From Paenibacillus tarimensis (lineage in GTDB: Bacteria; Bacillota; Bacilli; Paenibacillales; Paenibacillaceae): 64,000 bases of DNA. Shown here one piece after another: positions 24,090-32,825 of this stretch. Location: assembly GCF_021532315.1 (NCBI RefSeq), contig NZ_JAKGAO010000004.1:310001-374000 (forward strand). Reading direction: 5' to 3'. The position numbers were made by a program, and so were the translations under genes. The notes beneath the pieces are model-generated. The model worked only from the letters and a program-made list of their open reading frames with translations. It was not told where the DNA came from and did not search any database. The stretch's first letter is position 1. Each line of letters opens with the position of its first letter.

Positions 24090-25568
24090 GTGGAAAAAGT
24101 GGATATTTTTAAGGACATCGCCGAACGAACAGGCGGGGATATTTACCTCGGCGTCGTTGGAGCGGTCCGTACGGGCAAATCGACCTTCATCAAGCGTTTT
24201 ATGGAAACGGTCGTACTTCCCAACATTACAAGCGACGCCGATCGGGTCAGGGCGGTAGATGAGCTGCCGCAGAGCGCAGCCGGTAAGACCATTATGACGA
24301 CAGAGCCGAAATTCGTTCCTAACCAGGCTGTCCAAATCCGGGTATCGGAAGGGCTGGATGTGAATGTTCGGCTCGTTGACTGTGTCGGTTATGCGGTTGA
24401 GGGGGCTAAAGGATACGAGGATGAGAACGGCCCGCGAATGATATCCACTCCGTGGTTTGAGGAGCCGATTCCATTCCAGGAAGCTGCAGAGATTGGTACC
24501 CGTAAAGTCATTCAAGAGCATTCTACACTTGGCGTTGTGGTTACAACAGACGGATCGATTGCCGAAATTTCCCGTAATTCCTATGTAGAATCAGAAGAAA
24601 GGGTCATCGCAGAGCTTAAGGAAGTCGGCAAACCGTTTGTGCTTATAATCAATTCCACCAATCCTAAAGGGGACGGGGCGCAGCAGCTGCGGGGAGAGCT
24701 TCAGGCAAAATATGATATACCGGTTATGACGATGAGCGTGGCCACCATGGGCGAGGATGAAGTCATGACGGTTCTCAGGGAAGTATTGTACGAATTCCCG
24801 GTACATGAAGTTAATGTCAATCTTCCAAGCTGGGTAATGGTGCTAAATGATAACCACTGGCTTAGATCCAGCTATGAAGCGTCTGTCCGGGATACTGTAA
24901 AGGATATCCGCCGCCTGCGGGATGTCGATCGTGTCGTGGATCAGTTTATGGAATATGATTTTATCAGCAGAGCTGGCTTGAGCGACATGAACATGGGGCA
25001 GGGCGTTGCCGAGATTGATCTCTACGCCCCGGATGAGCTCTATGACAAAATACTGATGGAAGTGGTCGGTGTAGAAATACGCGGCAAGGATCACCTGCTG
25101 CAGCTCATGCAGGAGTTCTCACATGCCAAGCGGGAATATGACCGCTTTGCAGAAGCGCTTGAGATGGTGAAGACAACCGGCTATGGTATTGCCGCACCGA
25201 CGCTTGCCGAGATGGCACTGGATGAACCCGAGCTGATTCGCCAGGGATCAAGATTCGGTGTCAGACTGAAGGCTACCGCTCCTTCTATTCACATGATTCG
25301 GGTGGATGTGGAGTCGGAATTTGCTCCTATCATCGGAACCGAGAAGCAGAGCGAGGAGCTTGTCCGTTACCTGATGCAAGACTTCGAGAATGATCCGATC
25401 AAGATCTGGGAGTCGGATATATTCGGCCGTTCCCTGCATTCAATCGTACGTGAGGGTATTCAGGGTAAGATTGCCATGATGCCAGATAATGCCCGCTACA
25501 AGCTGCAGGAAACACTGGGGCGGATTATTAATGAAGGCTCAGGGGGCTTGATTGCCATCATTCTGTAA
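24090..25568 (+). CDS. spoIVA: Stage IV sporulation protein A, spore-coat morphogenetic ATPase
   Basis: SpoIVA is made in the mother cell, hydrolyses ATP and polymerises around the forespore as the base of the coat; it is also needed for cortex. The 492 residues equal the B. subtilis protein. The Walker A motif is GAVRTGKST (24-32), and a TRAFAC-like G domain follows (LVDCVGY, INSTNPKG). The C-terminus (GGLIAIIL) is hydrophobic, as in the family, where it anchors to SpoVM. GTG at 24090 follows GGGAGGGG and gives the expected N-terminus VEKVDIFKDIAERT. Confidence 0.97.
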   Translation: MEKVDIFKDIAERTGGDIYLGVVGAVRTGKSTFIKRFMETVVLPNITSDADRVRAVDELPQSAAGKTIMTTEPKFVPNQAVQIRVSEGLDVNVRLVDCVGYAVEGAKGYEDENGPRMISTPWFEEPIPFQEAAEIGTRKVIQEHSTLGVVVTTDGSIAEISRNSYVESEERVIAELKEVGKPFVLIINSTNPKGDGAQQLRGELQAKYDIPVMTMSVATMGEDEVMTVLREVLYEFPVHEVNVNLPSWVMVLNDNHWLRSSYEASVRDTVKDIRRLRDVDRVVDQFMEYDFISRAGLSDMNMGQGVAEIDLYAPDELYDKILMEVVGVEIRGKDHLLQLMQEFSHAKREYDRFAEALEMVKTTGYGIAAPTLAEMALDEPELIRQGSRFGVRLKATAPSIHMIRVDVESEFAPIIGTEKQSEELVRYLMQDFENDPIKIWESDIFGRSLHSIVREGIQGKIAMMPDNARYKLQETLGRIINEGSGGLIAIIL

Positions 25569-25591
25569 AACAGAACAGAAGTATAGCTGAG

Positions 25592-25645
25592 CAAGGGATG
25601 GATTACAGCGTTCATGTAGCGCTATATCCATCCCTTGTTTCAGTT
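25592..25645 (+). terminator. Terminator after spoIVA
   Basis: AAGGGATGGAT pairs with ATCCATCCCTT around an inner AGCG/CGCT stem, followed by GTTTCAG. Confidence 0.75.
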
Positions 25646-25683
25646 TGGTTTCGACATAAAATGATATATCTCACAAATTCCGA

Positions 25684-25711
25684 TTGACACACTCGGAAAA
25701 GATGGTAATAT
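25684..25711 (+). promoter_or_regulatory. Sigma-A promoter for the sugar ABC operon
   Basis: A perfect TTGACA and TAATAT are 16 bases apart, 57 bases before the binding-protein ATG. Confidence 0.75.
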
Positions 25712-25767
25712 GATGAGTAAGTTTTCATATTTATCATTTTGCTGCACAGAGAGGGGAAATTTTCTTC

Positions 25768-26886
25768 ATGAAAAAGTTAACGAAATCATCGATTCTGCTG
25801 CTTGTCGCGACCTTTATGCTTGTACTGTCCGCTTGCGGCGGAGGAAGCAAGACGACAACTGGCGGTACATCCGGCAGCACGCCTGCCGAATCGGCGAACA
25901 ACAGCGGACAAGCTAATGGTACAGAGGCTTCAACGCTTGCAGGCAAGAAGATCGCGCTTGTGATGCAGTTCAATACGGGCACATTCTCCGCCCAATATAT
26001 TGAAGGTGTAAAAGAGCAGGCAGAAAAGCTTGGCGGTACGGTTCAAGTGTTTGCCTCCGACAACAAGCTGGATGTCATGGCATCGAACCTGGATGCTGCT
26101 GTTAATCAGGGCTTCGACGGAATTTTGATTGACCACGGACAAGCTGGCGCTCTGGAGGCGGGCATTAACCGTGCTGTGTCGAAGGGCATACCGGTTGTTG
26201 TGTTCGATGCCGATGTTAAAATTCCGGGCGTGACGGTTCTCCAGCAGGATGATCAGGCGCTTGCCGAGATGACCCTTGAGCAGCTGGCTCAAGATGCAGG
26301 CGGCAAAGGCAACATTGTGAAGGTATGGGTGGCTGGTTTCGCACCAATGGAGCGCCGAGAAATTGCGTTCAAGGCGTTCCAGGAGAAATATCCGGATATC
26401 AAGGTTGTTTCCGCTTTTGGTAATGCGAATAATCCTGCACTCGACACGCAAGCGCAGATGGAAGCAGTCTTGAAGCAGTACAAGAAAGGCGAAATCACTG
26501 CTGTATGGGCCGCTTGGGATGAGTTCGCCAAGGGCGCGGCCAGAGCGATTCAGCAGGCAGGCCGTACGGAGATTAAAGTATATGGCATTGATATGAGTGA
26601 TGAGGATCTGCAGATGATTCAGGACCCTGCAAGCCCGTGGGTAGCTTCAGCTGCTGTTGACCCGAAGGACATTGGCCGTGTTCAAGTTCGTTATCTGTAT
26701 CAGAAGTTTAATGGCGACAAAACAGAAGATGTGGTCGTGCTAGAGCCTGCCTTCGTCAAGCGTGAGGACCTGCCGTCGGAGAAAATTAATACAACTCAGC
26801 TGCATGAGCACGTGGAGGGCTGGGGTACCAGTGAGCAGGGGTACACCGATTGGATGAGAGAGCTCGAAGCAGGCGGCTCGAATTAA
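25768..26886 (+). CDS. Sugar-type ABC transporter substrate-binding lipoprotein
   Basis: The 372-residue precursor has a lipoprotein signal with LSAC (Cys23), a Gly/Ser/Thr-rich linker, and a periplasmic-binding-protein type 1 fold like RbsB: KIALVMQFNTGTFSAQYIEG, ILIDHG, VVVFDADV, WAAWDEFAKG and the DMSDEDLQMI region. It should capture a small sugar or sugar-like compound outside the membrane for the ATPase and permease encoded next. The substrate cannot be told from sequence. It has its own promoter and a good ribosome site (GAGAGGGG). Confidence 0.9.
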   Translation: MKKLTKSSILLLVATFMLVLSACGGGSKTTTGGTSGSTPAESANNSGQANGTEASTLAGKKIALVMQFNTGTFSAQYIEGVKEQAEKLGGTVQVFASDNKLDVMASNLDAAVNQGFDGILIDHGQAGALEAGINRAVSKGIPVVVFDADVKIPGVTVLQQDDQALAEMTLEQLAQDAGGKGNIVKVWVAGFAPMERREIAFKAFQEKYPDIKVVSAFGNANNPALDTQAQMEAVLKQYKKGEITAVWAAWDEFAKGAARAIQQAGRTEIKVYGIDMSDEDLQMIQDPASPWVASAAVDPKDIGRVQVRYLYQKFNGDKTEDVVVLEPAFVKREDLPSEKINTTQLHEHVEGWGTSEQGYTDWMRELEAGGSN

Positions 26887-26913
26887 GCACAAGAGAAGGA
26901 GAGTTCGTATATA

Positions 26914-28422
26914 ATGGCGCTTCTTAGCATGTCGGGCATAAACAAGTCGTTCTCAGGCGTGCCGGCGCTGCGCAGTGTGGATTTTGAACTGCAAAGCGGA
27001 GAAATTCATGCACTGCTTGGAGCTAATGGGGCAGGCAAGAGCACCTTGATGAAGGTTCTCTCCGGCGCCTACTCACCGGATTCAGGAGTGATCCGGATCG
27101 ATGGGCAAACGGTACAGATCCGCTCACCATACGATGCCAAGAAACATGGTATTCAGTGCATATATCAAGAAGTGGATACTGCGCTTGCTGCAGGACTGTC
27201 TGTTGCCGAGAATATAATGATGGACAAGATATCTGCAGGCGGCGCAGGCCTGCTGAATTGGAATAAGATCAGGCGCGAGGCGGAGAAGGCACTTGTCCAG
27301 GTTGGTGCCGATATACCGGTCCGCAAGCCTGTCGATGAGCTGACGCTTGCCGAGAAGCAGCTCGTTCTGCTGGCCCGGCTGCTGACTGAAGAAGCCCGTA
27401 TTGTAATCTTTGACGAACCGACGGCGCCGCTCAGCCTGGAAGAAGCTGAGCGGTTATTCCGTGTTATGGAGCGCTTGAAGTCCAGCGGAATCGGTTCGAT
27501 CTTTATCACTCACCGGCTGCCTGAGGTATTTCGCATGAGTGACAGGATTACGGTCATGCGGGACGGGGAGCGGGTCTTGACTGAAGCCAAAAATAATACG
27601 AACGCAGACAGCATTATTCAGGCCATGCTCGGTAAGACGTTTGCGGCTGAGTTTCCGAAGACGGAGGCTGCCATCGGCGAAATACTGCTTGAAGCGGAGG
27701 GTCTGTCTTTAGGACATAAGGTGAGGGATGTCTCTTTCACCGCAAGAAGCGGCGAGATAGTAGCTGTTGTGGGCCTTGTCGGTGCTGGCAAGACGGAGCT
27801 GTCACGGGTGCTATTCGGAGCTGACCGCCCCGAGAAGGGAACCGTTCGGGTAGGGGGGCGGGAGACTGTACTTCGCGAGCCGGTGGATGCGGTAAATAGC
27901 GGTATTGTGCTTGTCCCGGAAGAACGGCGCAAGCAGGGGATTCTCGTTCATGAGTCCGTTCAGCGGAACATCAGTCTGCCGCTGCTGGATGGTCTGTCCT
28001 CGCTTGGATTTGTATCGCTGCGCAAAGAAAAGAAGCTCGCGGAAAATATAATCCGCAGGCTGGGCATCAAGGCCTCTTCACCGGGCCTTGCGACCGCATT
28101 CTTAAGCGGCGGCAACCAGCAGAAGGTATCCATCGGCAAGTGGCTGGAGACTGGCGCCAGTGTATTTCTGTTTGATGAACCGACCAAAGGTGTCGATATT
28201 GGAGCGAAGAGCGATATCTTCCGCATCATTGGAGAACTTGCGGCTAGCGGAAAATCAATCGTTTACTTTACCTGTGAATTCGCAGAAGCAATTGGTATAG
28301 CCGACAGGCTGCTTGTGATGTGTGATGGACAAATCGTCAAGGAACTGTCCCGGGCAGAAGCCACACAGGAAAAAATTCTACTTTATGCAAGCGGAGGGGA
28401 AGACGGCAAGCATGAAATCTAA
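26914..28422 (+). CDS. Sugar-type ABC transporter ATPase, tandem nucleotide-binding domains
   Basis: The 502 residues contain two ABC domains, as in RbsA and MglA. Domain 1 has Walker A GANGAGKST, a degenerate signature (LTLAEKQ) and Walker B IVIFDEPTAP. Domain 2 has GLVGAGKTE, an intact LSGGNQQ signature and FLFDEPTKGVD. The protein energises import through the permease that follows. It starts 28 bases after the binding-protein stop, with AGAAGGAGAG as ribosome site, and overlaps the permease gene by 11 bases. Confidence 0.93.
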   Translation: MALLSMSGINKSFSGVPALRSVDFELQSGEIHALLGANGAGKSTLMKVLSGAYSPDSGVIRIDGQTVQIRSPYDAKKHGIQCIYQEVDTALAAGLSVAENIMMDKISAGGAGLLNWNKIRREAEKALVQVGADIPVRKPVDELTLAEKQLVLLARLLTEEARIVIFDEPTAPLSLEEAERLFRVMERLKSSGIGSIFITHRLPEVFRMSDRITVMRDGERVLTEAKNNTNADSIIQAMLGKTFAAEFPKTEAAIGEILLEAEGLSLGHKVRDVSFTARSGEIVAVVGLVGAGKTELSRVLFGADRPEKGTVRVGGRETVLREPVDAVNSGIVLVPEERRKQGILVHESVQRNISLPLLDGLSSLGFVSLRKEKKLAENIIRRLGIKASSPGLATAFLSGGNQQKVSIGKWLETGASVFLFDEPTKGVDIGAKSDIFRIIGELAASGKSIVYFTCEFAEAIGIADRLLVMCDGQIVKELSRAEATQEKILLYASGGEDGKHEI

Positions 28423-29398
28423 CATTCTCGAGTGGGCCTATAAATACGGCGCGCTGTTCGTCATCGGTTTTGTTATCGTCTTTTTCTCCTTGTGGGACGA
28501 GCACTTTTTTACCTACGATAATCTCTCTGACATTCTGCGTTCGATCTCGATCGTTACTTTTGTGGCGATTGGCATAACGTTCTCGCTCGCTGTGGATGGC
28601 TTTGACCTGTCGGTAGGCTCGACTGTCTCGCTGACAACTGTGCTTGCCGCAACGCTGATGGTTTGGCATGAACAGCCGCTTATCGTCGTTATCGCGGTTC
28701 CGCTGCTTGCGGGCGCCCTGATCGGTATGCTGAATGCATTTCTGATAGTGAGGATCCGGATTCCCGATTTGCTTGCGACACTGGCTGTTATGTATATTAT
28801 TTCCGGAATCCACCGGACATACACTAAGGGCTATTCGATTTATAACAATATGCAGATGAGCGACGGCACCAATGCGCCGGGGGTATTCCAGGATTCCTTC
28901 CTCTGGCTTGGCCAGGGACAACTGCTCGGTATCCCGGTTCCCGTTGTGCTTATGGTGCTGGCCGTTATCCTTGTCCATCTGTTCTTTACCTTCACCAAAT
29001 GGGGCAGGCAGATGTATATTACAGGCGGTAATGAAGAGGCAGCGAGGCTTTCTGGAATCCGGGTACGGCGTATCCGTCTGGCTGCATATATGGCATCGGG
29101 CGTATTCGCGGCAATCGGCGGACTGCTGTTCGCAGCGCGTACGGGAACCGGCCAGATTGATGCTGGCGCTCCGCTACTGATGGAGTCAGTTGCCGCTGTT
29201 TTTGTCGGGTATTCGGTCTTCGGCGCCGGTAAGCCGAATGTCATTGGAACCTTCTTCGGGGCCGTGCTCATCGGTGTGCTCCTGAATGGCCTGACTATGA
29301 TGCGGGTTCCTTATTATACAAATGATATTATCAAAGGCAGTGTTCTAGTGCTGGCACTCGCTGTAACATTCATACATCTGCACCGCAGACGCGCTTAG
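28412..29398 (+). CDS. Sugar-type ABC transporter permease (RbsC-like)
   Basis: This 328-residue protein has about eight to ten hydrophobic helices and the BPD_transp_2 signature regions, including SVGSTVSLTTVLAATL, TLAVMYIISGIHRT and GGNEEAARLSGIRV, the last being the conserved cytoplasmic loop that contacts the ATPase. It should form a homodimeric channel. The ATG at 28412 lies inside the 3' end of the ATPase gene; longer frames lack a ribosome site. I see no obvious terminator after it. The substrate is unknown. Confidence 0.9.
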   Translation: MKSNILEWAYKYGALFVIGFVIVFFSLWDEHFFTYDNLSDILRSISIVTFVAIGITFSLAVDGFDLSVGSTVSLTTVLAATLMVWHEQPLIVVIAVPLLAGALIGMLNAFLIVRIRIPDLLATLAVMYIISGIHRTYTKGYSIYNNMQMSDGTNAPGVFQDSFLWLGQGQLLGIPVPVVLMVLAVILVHLFFTFTKWGRQMYITGGNEEAARLSGIRVRRIRLAAYMASGVFAAIGGLLFAARTGTGQIDAGAPLLMESVAAVFVGYSVFGAGKPNVIGTFFGAVLIGVLLNGLTMMRVPYYTNDIIKGSVLVLALAVTFIHLHRRRA

Positions 29399-29440
29399 TC
29401 ACAGTGTTTTCCTGCCGGGTCTGAAAACTGCCAAATCTAC

Positions 29441-29469
29441 TTGAAATTCCTATACGGCTGTATTACTAT
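29441..29469 (+). promoter_or_regulatory. Promoter for hbs
   Basis: TTGAAA and TACTAT are 17 bases apart, about 100 bases before the HU start. Confidence 0.55.
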
Positions 29470-29567
29470 AAAAATTGTTCGGTCGAAATAGGTATATATT
29501 TGCAAGTTTCGGTTAAACAGAATGATAATGAATGAGACAGTGTGCAGTCAGGGGAGGTGAAAGCAAT

Positions 29568-29843
29568 ATGAACAAAACGGAATTGATTGCAAAAGTATCA
29601 GAACTGACGGAATTGTCGAAGAAAGACGCAACCAAAGCGGTCGACGCCGTTTTTGATGCCATCTCCGATGCGCTCCAAAGTGGTGACAAAGTCCAACTCG
29701 TTGGATTCGGCAACTTCGAGGTTCGCGAGCGTTCGGCCCGTAAGGGACGCAATCCGCAAACCGGCGAGGAGATCGAGATCGCTGCAAGCAAGACGCCTGC
29801 ATTCAAGCCTGGCAAATCGCTTAAGGATCTTGTTTCGGGCTAA
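29568..29843 (+). CDS. hbs: DNA-binding protein HU
   Basis: This 91-residue nucleoid protein bends and compacts DNA as a dimer. It shows the whole HU pattern: [10 protein letters not shown] start, [23 protein letters not shown] arm region with the conserved Pro, and the [10 protein letters not shown] end. ATG at 29568 follows GGGGAGGTG. In Bacillus hbs also follows spoIVA and precedes mtrAB; the ABC operon separates them here. A terminator follows directly. Confidence 0.96.
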   Translation: MNKTELIAKVSELTELSKKDATKAVDAVFDAISDALQSGDKVQLVGFGNFEVRERSARKGRNPQTGEEIEIAASKTPAFKPGKSLKDLVSG

Positions 29844-29863
29844 CACATACACCTATTATGTCT

Positions 29864-29896
29864 AACGTCCGGGCCGGAAGGTCTGGACGTTTTGTC
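29864..29896 (+). terminator. Terminator after hbs
   Basis: AACGTCCGGGCC pairs with GGTCTGGACGTT around GGAA, followed by TTGT. Confidence 0.82.
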
Positions 29897-29919
29897 TACC
29901 TGTGTGGTCTTTCAATATA

Positions 29920-29948
29920 TTGACAAGTGGTAGATTTTTCAGTACAAT
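29920..29948 (+). promoter_or_regulatory. Sigma-A promoter for tRNA-Pro
   Basis: TTGACA and TACAAT are 17 bases apart, 15 bases before the tRNA. Confidence 0.85.
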
Positions 29949-29963
29949 TTGTTGTGCTGTTGT

Positions 29964-30040
29964 CGGGTGTTAGCTCAGCTTGGTAGAGCGCTACCTTGGG
30001 GTGGTAGAGGTCGCCAGTTCAAATCCGGTACACCCGACCA
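29964..30040 (+). tRNA. tRNA-Pro, anticodon GGG
   Basis: The 77 bases fold as a tRNA with a perfect 7-bp acceptor stem (CGGGTGT with ACACCCG), D stem GCTC/GAGC, anticodon stem CTACC/GGTAG around the loop TTGGGGT, and an encoded CCA end. The anticodon GGG reads CCC and CCT. The T stem (GCCAG with CCGGT) holds one A-C mismatch and one G-T pair, which is unusual. It has its own promoter and terminator. Confidence 0.9.
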
Positions 30041-30057
30041 TTTCGACAAATACCATC

Positions 30058-30098
30058 AACTGCTTTCCGTTCGTATATACGAGGAAGGCAGTTTTTTT
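30058..30098 (+). terminator. Terminator after tRNA-Pro
   Basis: AACTGCTTTCC pairs with GGAAGGCAGTT, followed by TTTTTT. Confidence 0.9.
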
Positions 30099-30177
30099 CA
30101 GGGAAGGCCTATACAACAGTGGAGCTTAGTGCCGCAGCCTGTTAAGTGTACAAGCCGGCTTGAGAGGAGGAACGGAT

Positions 30178-30402
30178 ATGGAACAACCTACTCATGGTGA
30201 TTATATTGTGGTAAAGGCGAAGGATCAGGGTGTTCAGGTCATCGGGCTGACAAGGGGTACTGATACCAAGTTTCACCACACGGAGAAGCTGGATAAAGGT
30301 GAAATCCTCATCGCACAGTTCACGGATCATACATCCGCTATCAAAATTCGGGGAAAGGCAACCGTGTTAACCAAATACGGCTCGCTCGATACCGACGAGT
30401 AA
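30178..30402 (+). CDS. mtrB: Trp RNA-binding attenuation protein (TRAP)
   Basis: This 74-residue protein forms an 11-subunit ring that binds tryptophan and then wraps RNA carrying GAG/UAG triplets, stopping trp expression. The sequence is a clear match: [32 protein letters not shown], and [14 protein letters not shown], the last containing the RNA-binding Lys and Arg residues. ATG at 30178 follows GAGGAGG. Bacillus has mtrA (folE) just upstream; here there is none. Eleven triplets suitable for this protein lie before trpE at 40614-40680. Confidence 0.96.
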   Translation: MEQPTHGDYIVVKAKDQGVQVIGLTRGTDTKFHHTEKLDKGEILIAQFTDHTSAIKIRGKATVLTKYGSLDTDE

Positions 30403-30427
30403 CAATTACATAAGAAATATGCGGATG

Positions 30428-30449
30428 AGCAGGCATAGCCTGCTTTTTT
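30428..30449 (+). terminator. Terminator after mtrB
   Basis: AGCAGGC and GCCTGCT pair around a short loop, followed by TTTTT. Confidence 0.87.
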
Positions 30450-30515
30450 CGTATATACAATTAGGTATGGCACGGGAGCGGGGACTGGGTTCAGATGAGA
30501 GGGGGATGATGAAGC

Positions 30516-31094
30516 GTGATGAAGGGCAAGGGGCAAAGGTTGTTAAGAAATCTTCTCGGCGGCTGTCTTGCGGCTGTTATGTGTGCCTTGATCATCACGC
30601 TGCTTCACTCTTTAAGCGGCGGAACTCCAACATCACGTGCAGTTATGGTGATCCAGCCGGAGAGGATAACCTGGATCGGCAGTGATAATCTGGTGGATGC
30701 GCTGCTCGCCCAGCACTTCTCCCAGCGGATACGCAGGACGGATTTGAAATCGGCTGTTCTGTCGGTGGATTTTGCGATCCCGCAAGAGGCAGTGGATATT
30801 GAGCCTATGTATGAGGATGTGCTGAAGCTGATCAAGCTATCCTTTAACCAAGCCCGTAACGTTGACCGGCTGCTCATACGCTTCGTGGAGCCTGCTGCTG
30901 GAAACGGACCGCATGCTGAAGTGAGGGAACGGCTGCTGCTGGCAGCCGATATCCGGCGAACAGACAGCTGGCTGGCCGATGCAGAAGCGGTGGAGGTTAC
31001 GGATCTGCTGGCCGAAGAGAGCTGGTCGCACCGGCTTCGAATCAGCTTTACAGCTCTTGGGGCTCAACGGTTTGGCCGGAGCCACGGACTGTGA
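30516..31094 (+). CDS. Hypothetical protein with N-terminal membrane anchor
   Basis: I do not recognise this 192-residue protein. It has a basic start, one hydrophobic segment (about residues 14-34) and a soluble domain of about 150 residues with SRAVMVIQPERITWIG and many Arg/Glu pairs. The start is GTG at 30516 or the adjacent ATG at 30519; AGGGGG lies about 11 bases upstream. It sits between mtrB and hepS, where Bacillus has no gene. It may be exported and membrane-bound. Confidence 0.68.
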   Translation: MMKGKGQRLLRNLLGGCLAAVMCALIITLLHSLSGGTPTSRAVMVIQPERITWIGSDNLVDALLAQHFSQRIRRTDLKSAVLSVDFAIPQEAVDIEPMYEDVLKLIKLSFNQARNVDRLLIRFVEPAAGNGPHAEVRERLLLAADIRRTDSWLADAEAVEVTDLLAEESWSHRLRISFTALGAQRFGRSHGL

Positions 31095-31164
31095 GCAAGG
31101 CATTCAGCAACTATAGCGGCTAAAGCGGGATAAGAAGCATTACTGTGCTTCACCATTACAGTTG

Positions 31165-31173
31165 TGATATAAT
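31165..31173 (+). promoter_or_regulatory. Extended -10 promoter for the hepS operon
   Basis: TGATATAAT is a perfect extended -10 element about 60 bases before hepS. No convincing -35 is present. Confidence 0.45.
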
Positions 31174-31231
31174 AATTTAGATTATAGAGCTGCAGCTTGG
31201 AACATGAACTGCACTGCCCGGAGGCTGGACG

Positions 31232-32101
31232 ATGAATGAATACCGCATACCAGAATTAGCCAGAAAATACGTCGAGCACGACATGATAACAACCCATACC
31301 GAGCTTCCGGATTTCCCCGACTTCCGGGTCAGGTTACTATATACGCTGTTGTCTGAAGGCACAGCAAGTGCTGAGCATCACGAGCTATATGCGCTTGTCG
31401 TGTCACTGGTTCAGATGGGGCTGGATATCCATGACGTCATTGATACCGACACGGCTGTTCTGTCCCAAATACGCATGCGTGAAAGGCAGCTGAATGTACT
31501 GGCCGGCGACTATTACAGCGCACGATTTTACCATTTGCTGTCTCAGGCAGGGCAGGTGGGAATGGTCCGCTGCCTGAGTGACGCCATCTGCGAGATTAAC
31601 CGTCAAAAGATGAATCTGTATATATTGATGAGGCAGATGAAGCTGACGGCGGAAGAATATATGGCTGCATGCACCGAACTGAAGAGCGGTTTGTTTGCGG
31701 GCTTTGGCCCGTTTCTGGGAGAAGCGCATTCCCCCGTATGGCCTGAACTGCTTGCGGCTGTCAGCCGCTGCGATGTTGTGATGGACGAGCTTGAGCGTGT
31801 GAGCGAGCCATTGCGGTTTGAAGGCAGCTGGGGATACTGGCATGTGCTTGAGCATGGATCGGAAGAGGAGAAGATGAAGCTGATTCAACACGGGCGTGAG
31901 GATAGCTTTATTAAACTCCTGGCTCGAAAATACGACTTGCGCGGACAGCTGATCCGCATGTTGAAGCAGGCGGTTCAGCAGTTTCAGACTGCTGCGGGCC
32001 AGCTGGAATCGGACAAGCTCACGGGCGAGCTGGCGGAGCTTGGCGAGAGCATTCTGCGTCCTTTTACCGCGCAAGCGGCTGTATACAACGAGATGAGGTG
32101 A
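31232..32101 (+). CDS. hepS: Heptaprenyl diphosphate synthase component I
   Basis: This 289-residue helical protein is the small, non-catalytic subunit of the two-part synthase that makes the C35 side chain of menaquinone-7. It lacks DDxxD motifs, as expected. Recognisable family parts are LVSLVQMGLDIHDVID, LAGDYYSARFYHLLSQAG and the ICEINRQKMNLY helix. GGAGG lies 7 bases before the ATG. Together with menG 4 bases downstream and hepT further on, it gives the hepS-menG-hepT arrangement of Bacillus, widened here by three genes. Confidence 0.87.
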   Translation: MNEYRIPELARKYVEHDMITTHTELPDFPDFRVRLLYTLLSEGTASAEHHELYALVVSLVQMGLDIHDVIDTDTAVLSQIRMRERQLNVLAGDYYSARFYHLLSQAGQVGMVRCLSDAICEINRQKMNLYILMRQMKLTAEEYMAACTELKSGLFAGFGPFLGEAHSPVWPELLAAVSRCDVVMDELERVSEPLRFEGSWGYWHVLEHGSEEEKMKLIQHGREDSFIKLLARKYDLRGQLIRMLKQAVQQFQTAAGQLESDKLTGELAELGESILRPFTAQAAVYNEMR

Positions 32102-32105
32102 CAAG

Positions 32106-32825
32106 ATGGATGCGAAGACGAAGGAGAGCTTCGTCCATTCCGTATTTGAGACCATAGCCCCCAAATACGATATGATGAATGATTTGCTCAGCTTCCGCAG
32201 GCATAAAGCCTGGCGTAAATTTACGATGCGAAAGATGAATATTCAGGCAGGAGAAACAGCCATTGATATATGCTGCGGAACTTGCGACTGGACGATTGCC
32301 ATCGCGAAGGCGAGCGGTACAGGGCATGTGGTTGGGCTTGACTTCAGCCAAAATATGCTCGATATCGGCCATAAAAAGCTGGATAAGGAAGGCCTGGATT
32401 CCCAGATCAGTCTTGTTCAGGGCAATGCTATGAGCCTCCCCTATCCGGATCATTCATTCGATTATGCGACAATTGGCTTCGCCCTGCGCAATGTGCCTGA
32501 TCTGCACAAGGTGCTGCAGGAGATGCGTCGTGTCGTGAAGCCGGGAGGGAAGGTTGTCTGTCTTGAGCTCTCGAAGCCAACCTGGCAGCCATTCAAGGGG
32601 ATTTATTACTTCTATTTCCGCAGATTGCTTCCGCTTGTCGGCAAGCTCGTTGCCAAGAGCTATGAACAGTATAAATGGCTGCCCGAGTCGCTGGTTGCTT
32701 TTCCGGATCGGCATGAGCTGAAGGCGATTTTCGAACAGAACGGACTGAGGCAGGTGGAAGCCTATCCGCTGACCGGCGGAATTGCCGCTCTCCACATCGG
32801 CACGAAGGAGAATGGCCGGACATGA
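32106..32825 (+). CDS. menG: Demethylmenaquinone methyltransferase
   Basis: This 239-residue SAM-dependent enzyme (also called UbiE/MenH) methylates demethylmenaquinone in the last step of menaquinone synthesis. Motifs are FETIAPKYDMMNDLLSF near the start, the SAM loop DICCGTCDW, GLDFSQNML, and FALRNVPDLHKVLQEM, typical of the UbiE family. The start is 4 bases after hepS, with GAGGTG as ribosome site. The stop overlaps the next start as ATGA. Confidence 0.95.
   Translation: MDAKTKESFVHSVFETIAPKYDMMNDLLSFRRHKAWRKFTMRKMNIQAGETAIDICCGTCDWTIAIAKASGTGHVVGLDFSQNMLDIGHKKLDKEGLDSQISLVQGNAMSLPYPDHSFDYATIGFALRNVPDLHKVLQEMRRVVKPGGKVVCLELSKPTWQPFKGIYYFYFRRLLPLVGKLVAKSYEQYKWLPESLVAFPDRHELKAIFEQNGLRQVEAYPLTGGIAALHIGTKENGRT

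Noticed and set aside
23714-24118. A 134-codon minus-strand frame before spoIVA
   Set aside because: No ribosome site, low-complexity Cys/His/Pro composition, and it runs into spoIVA from the opposite side.
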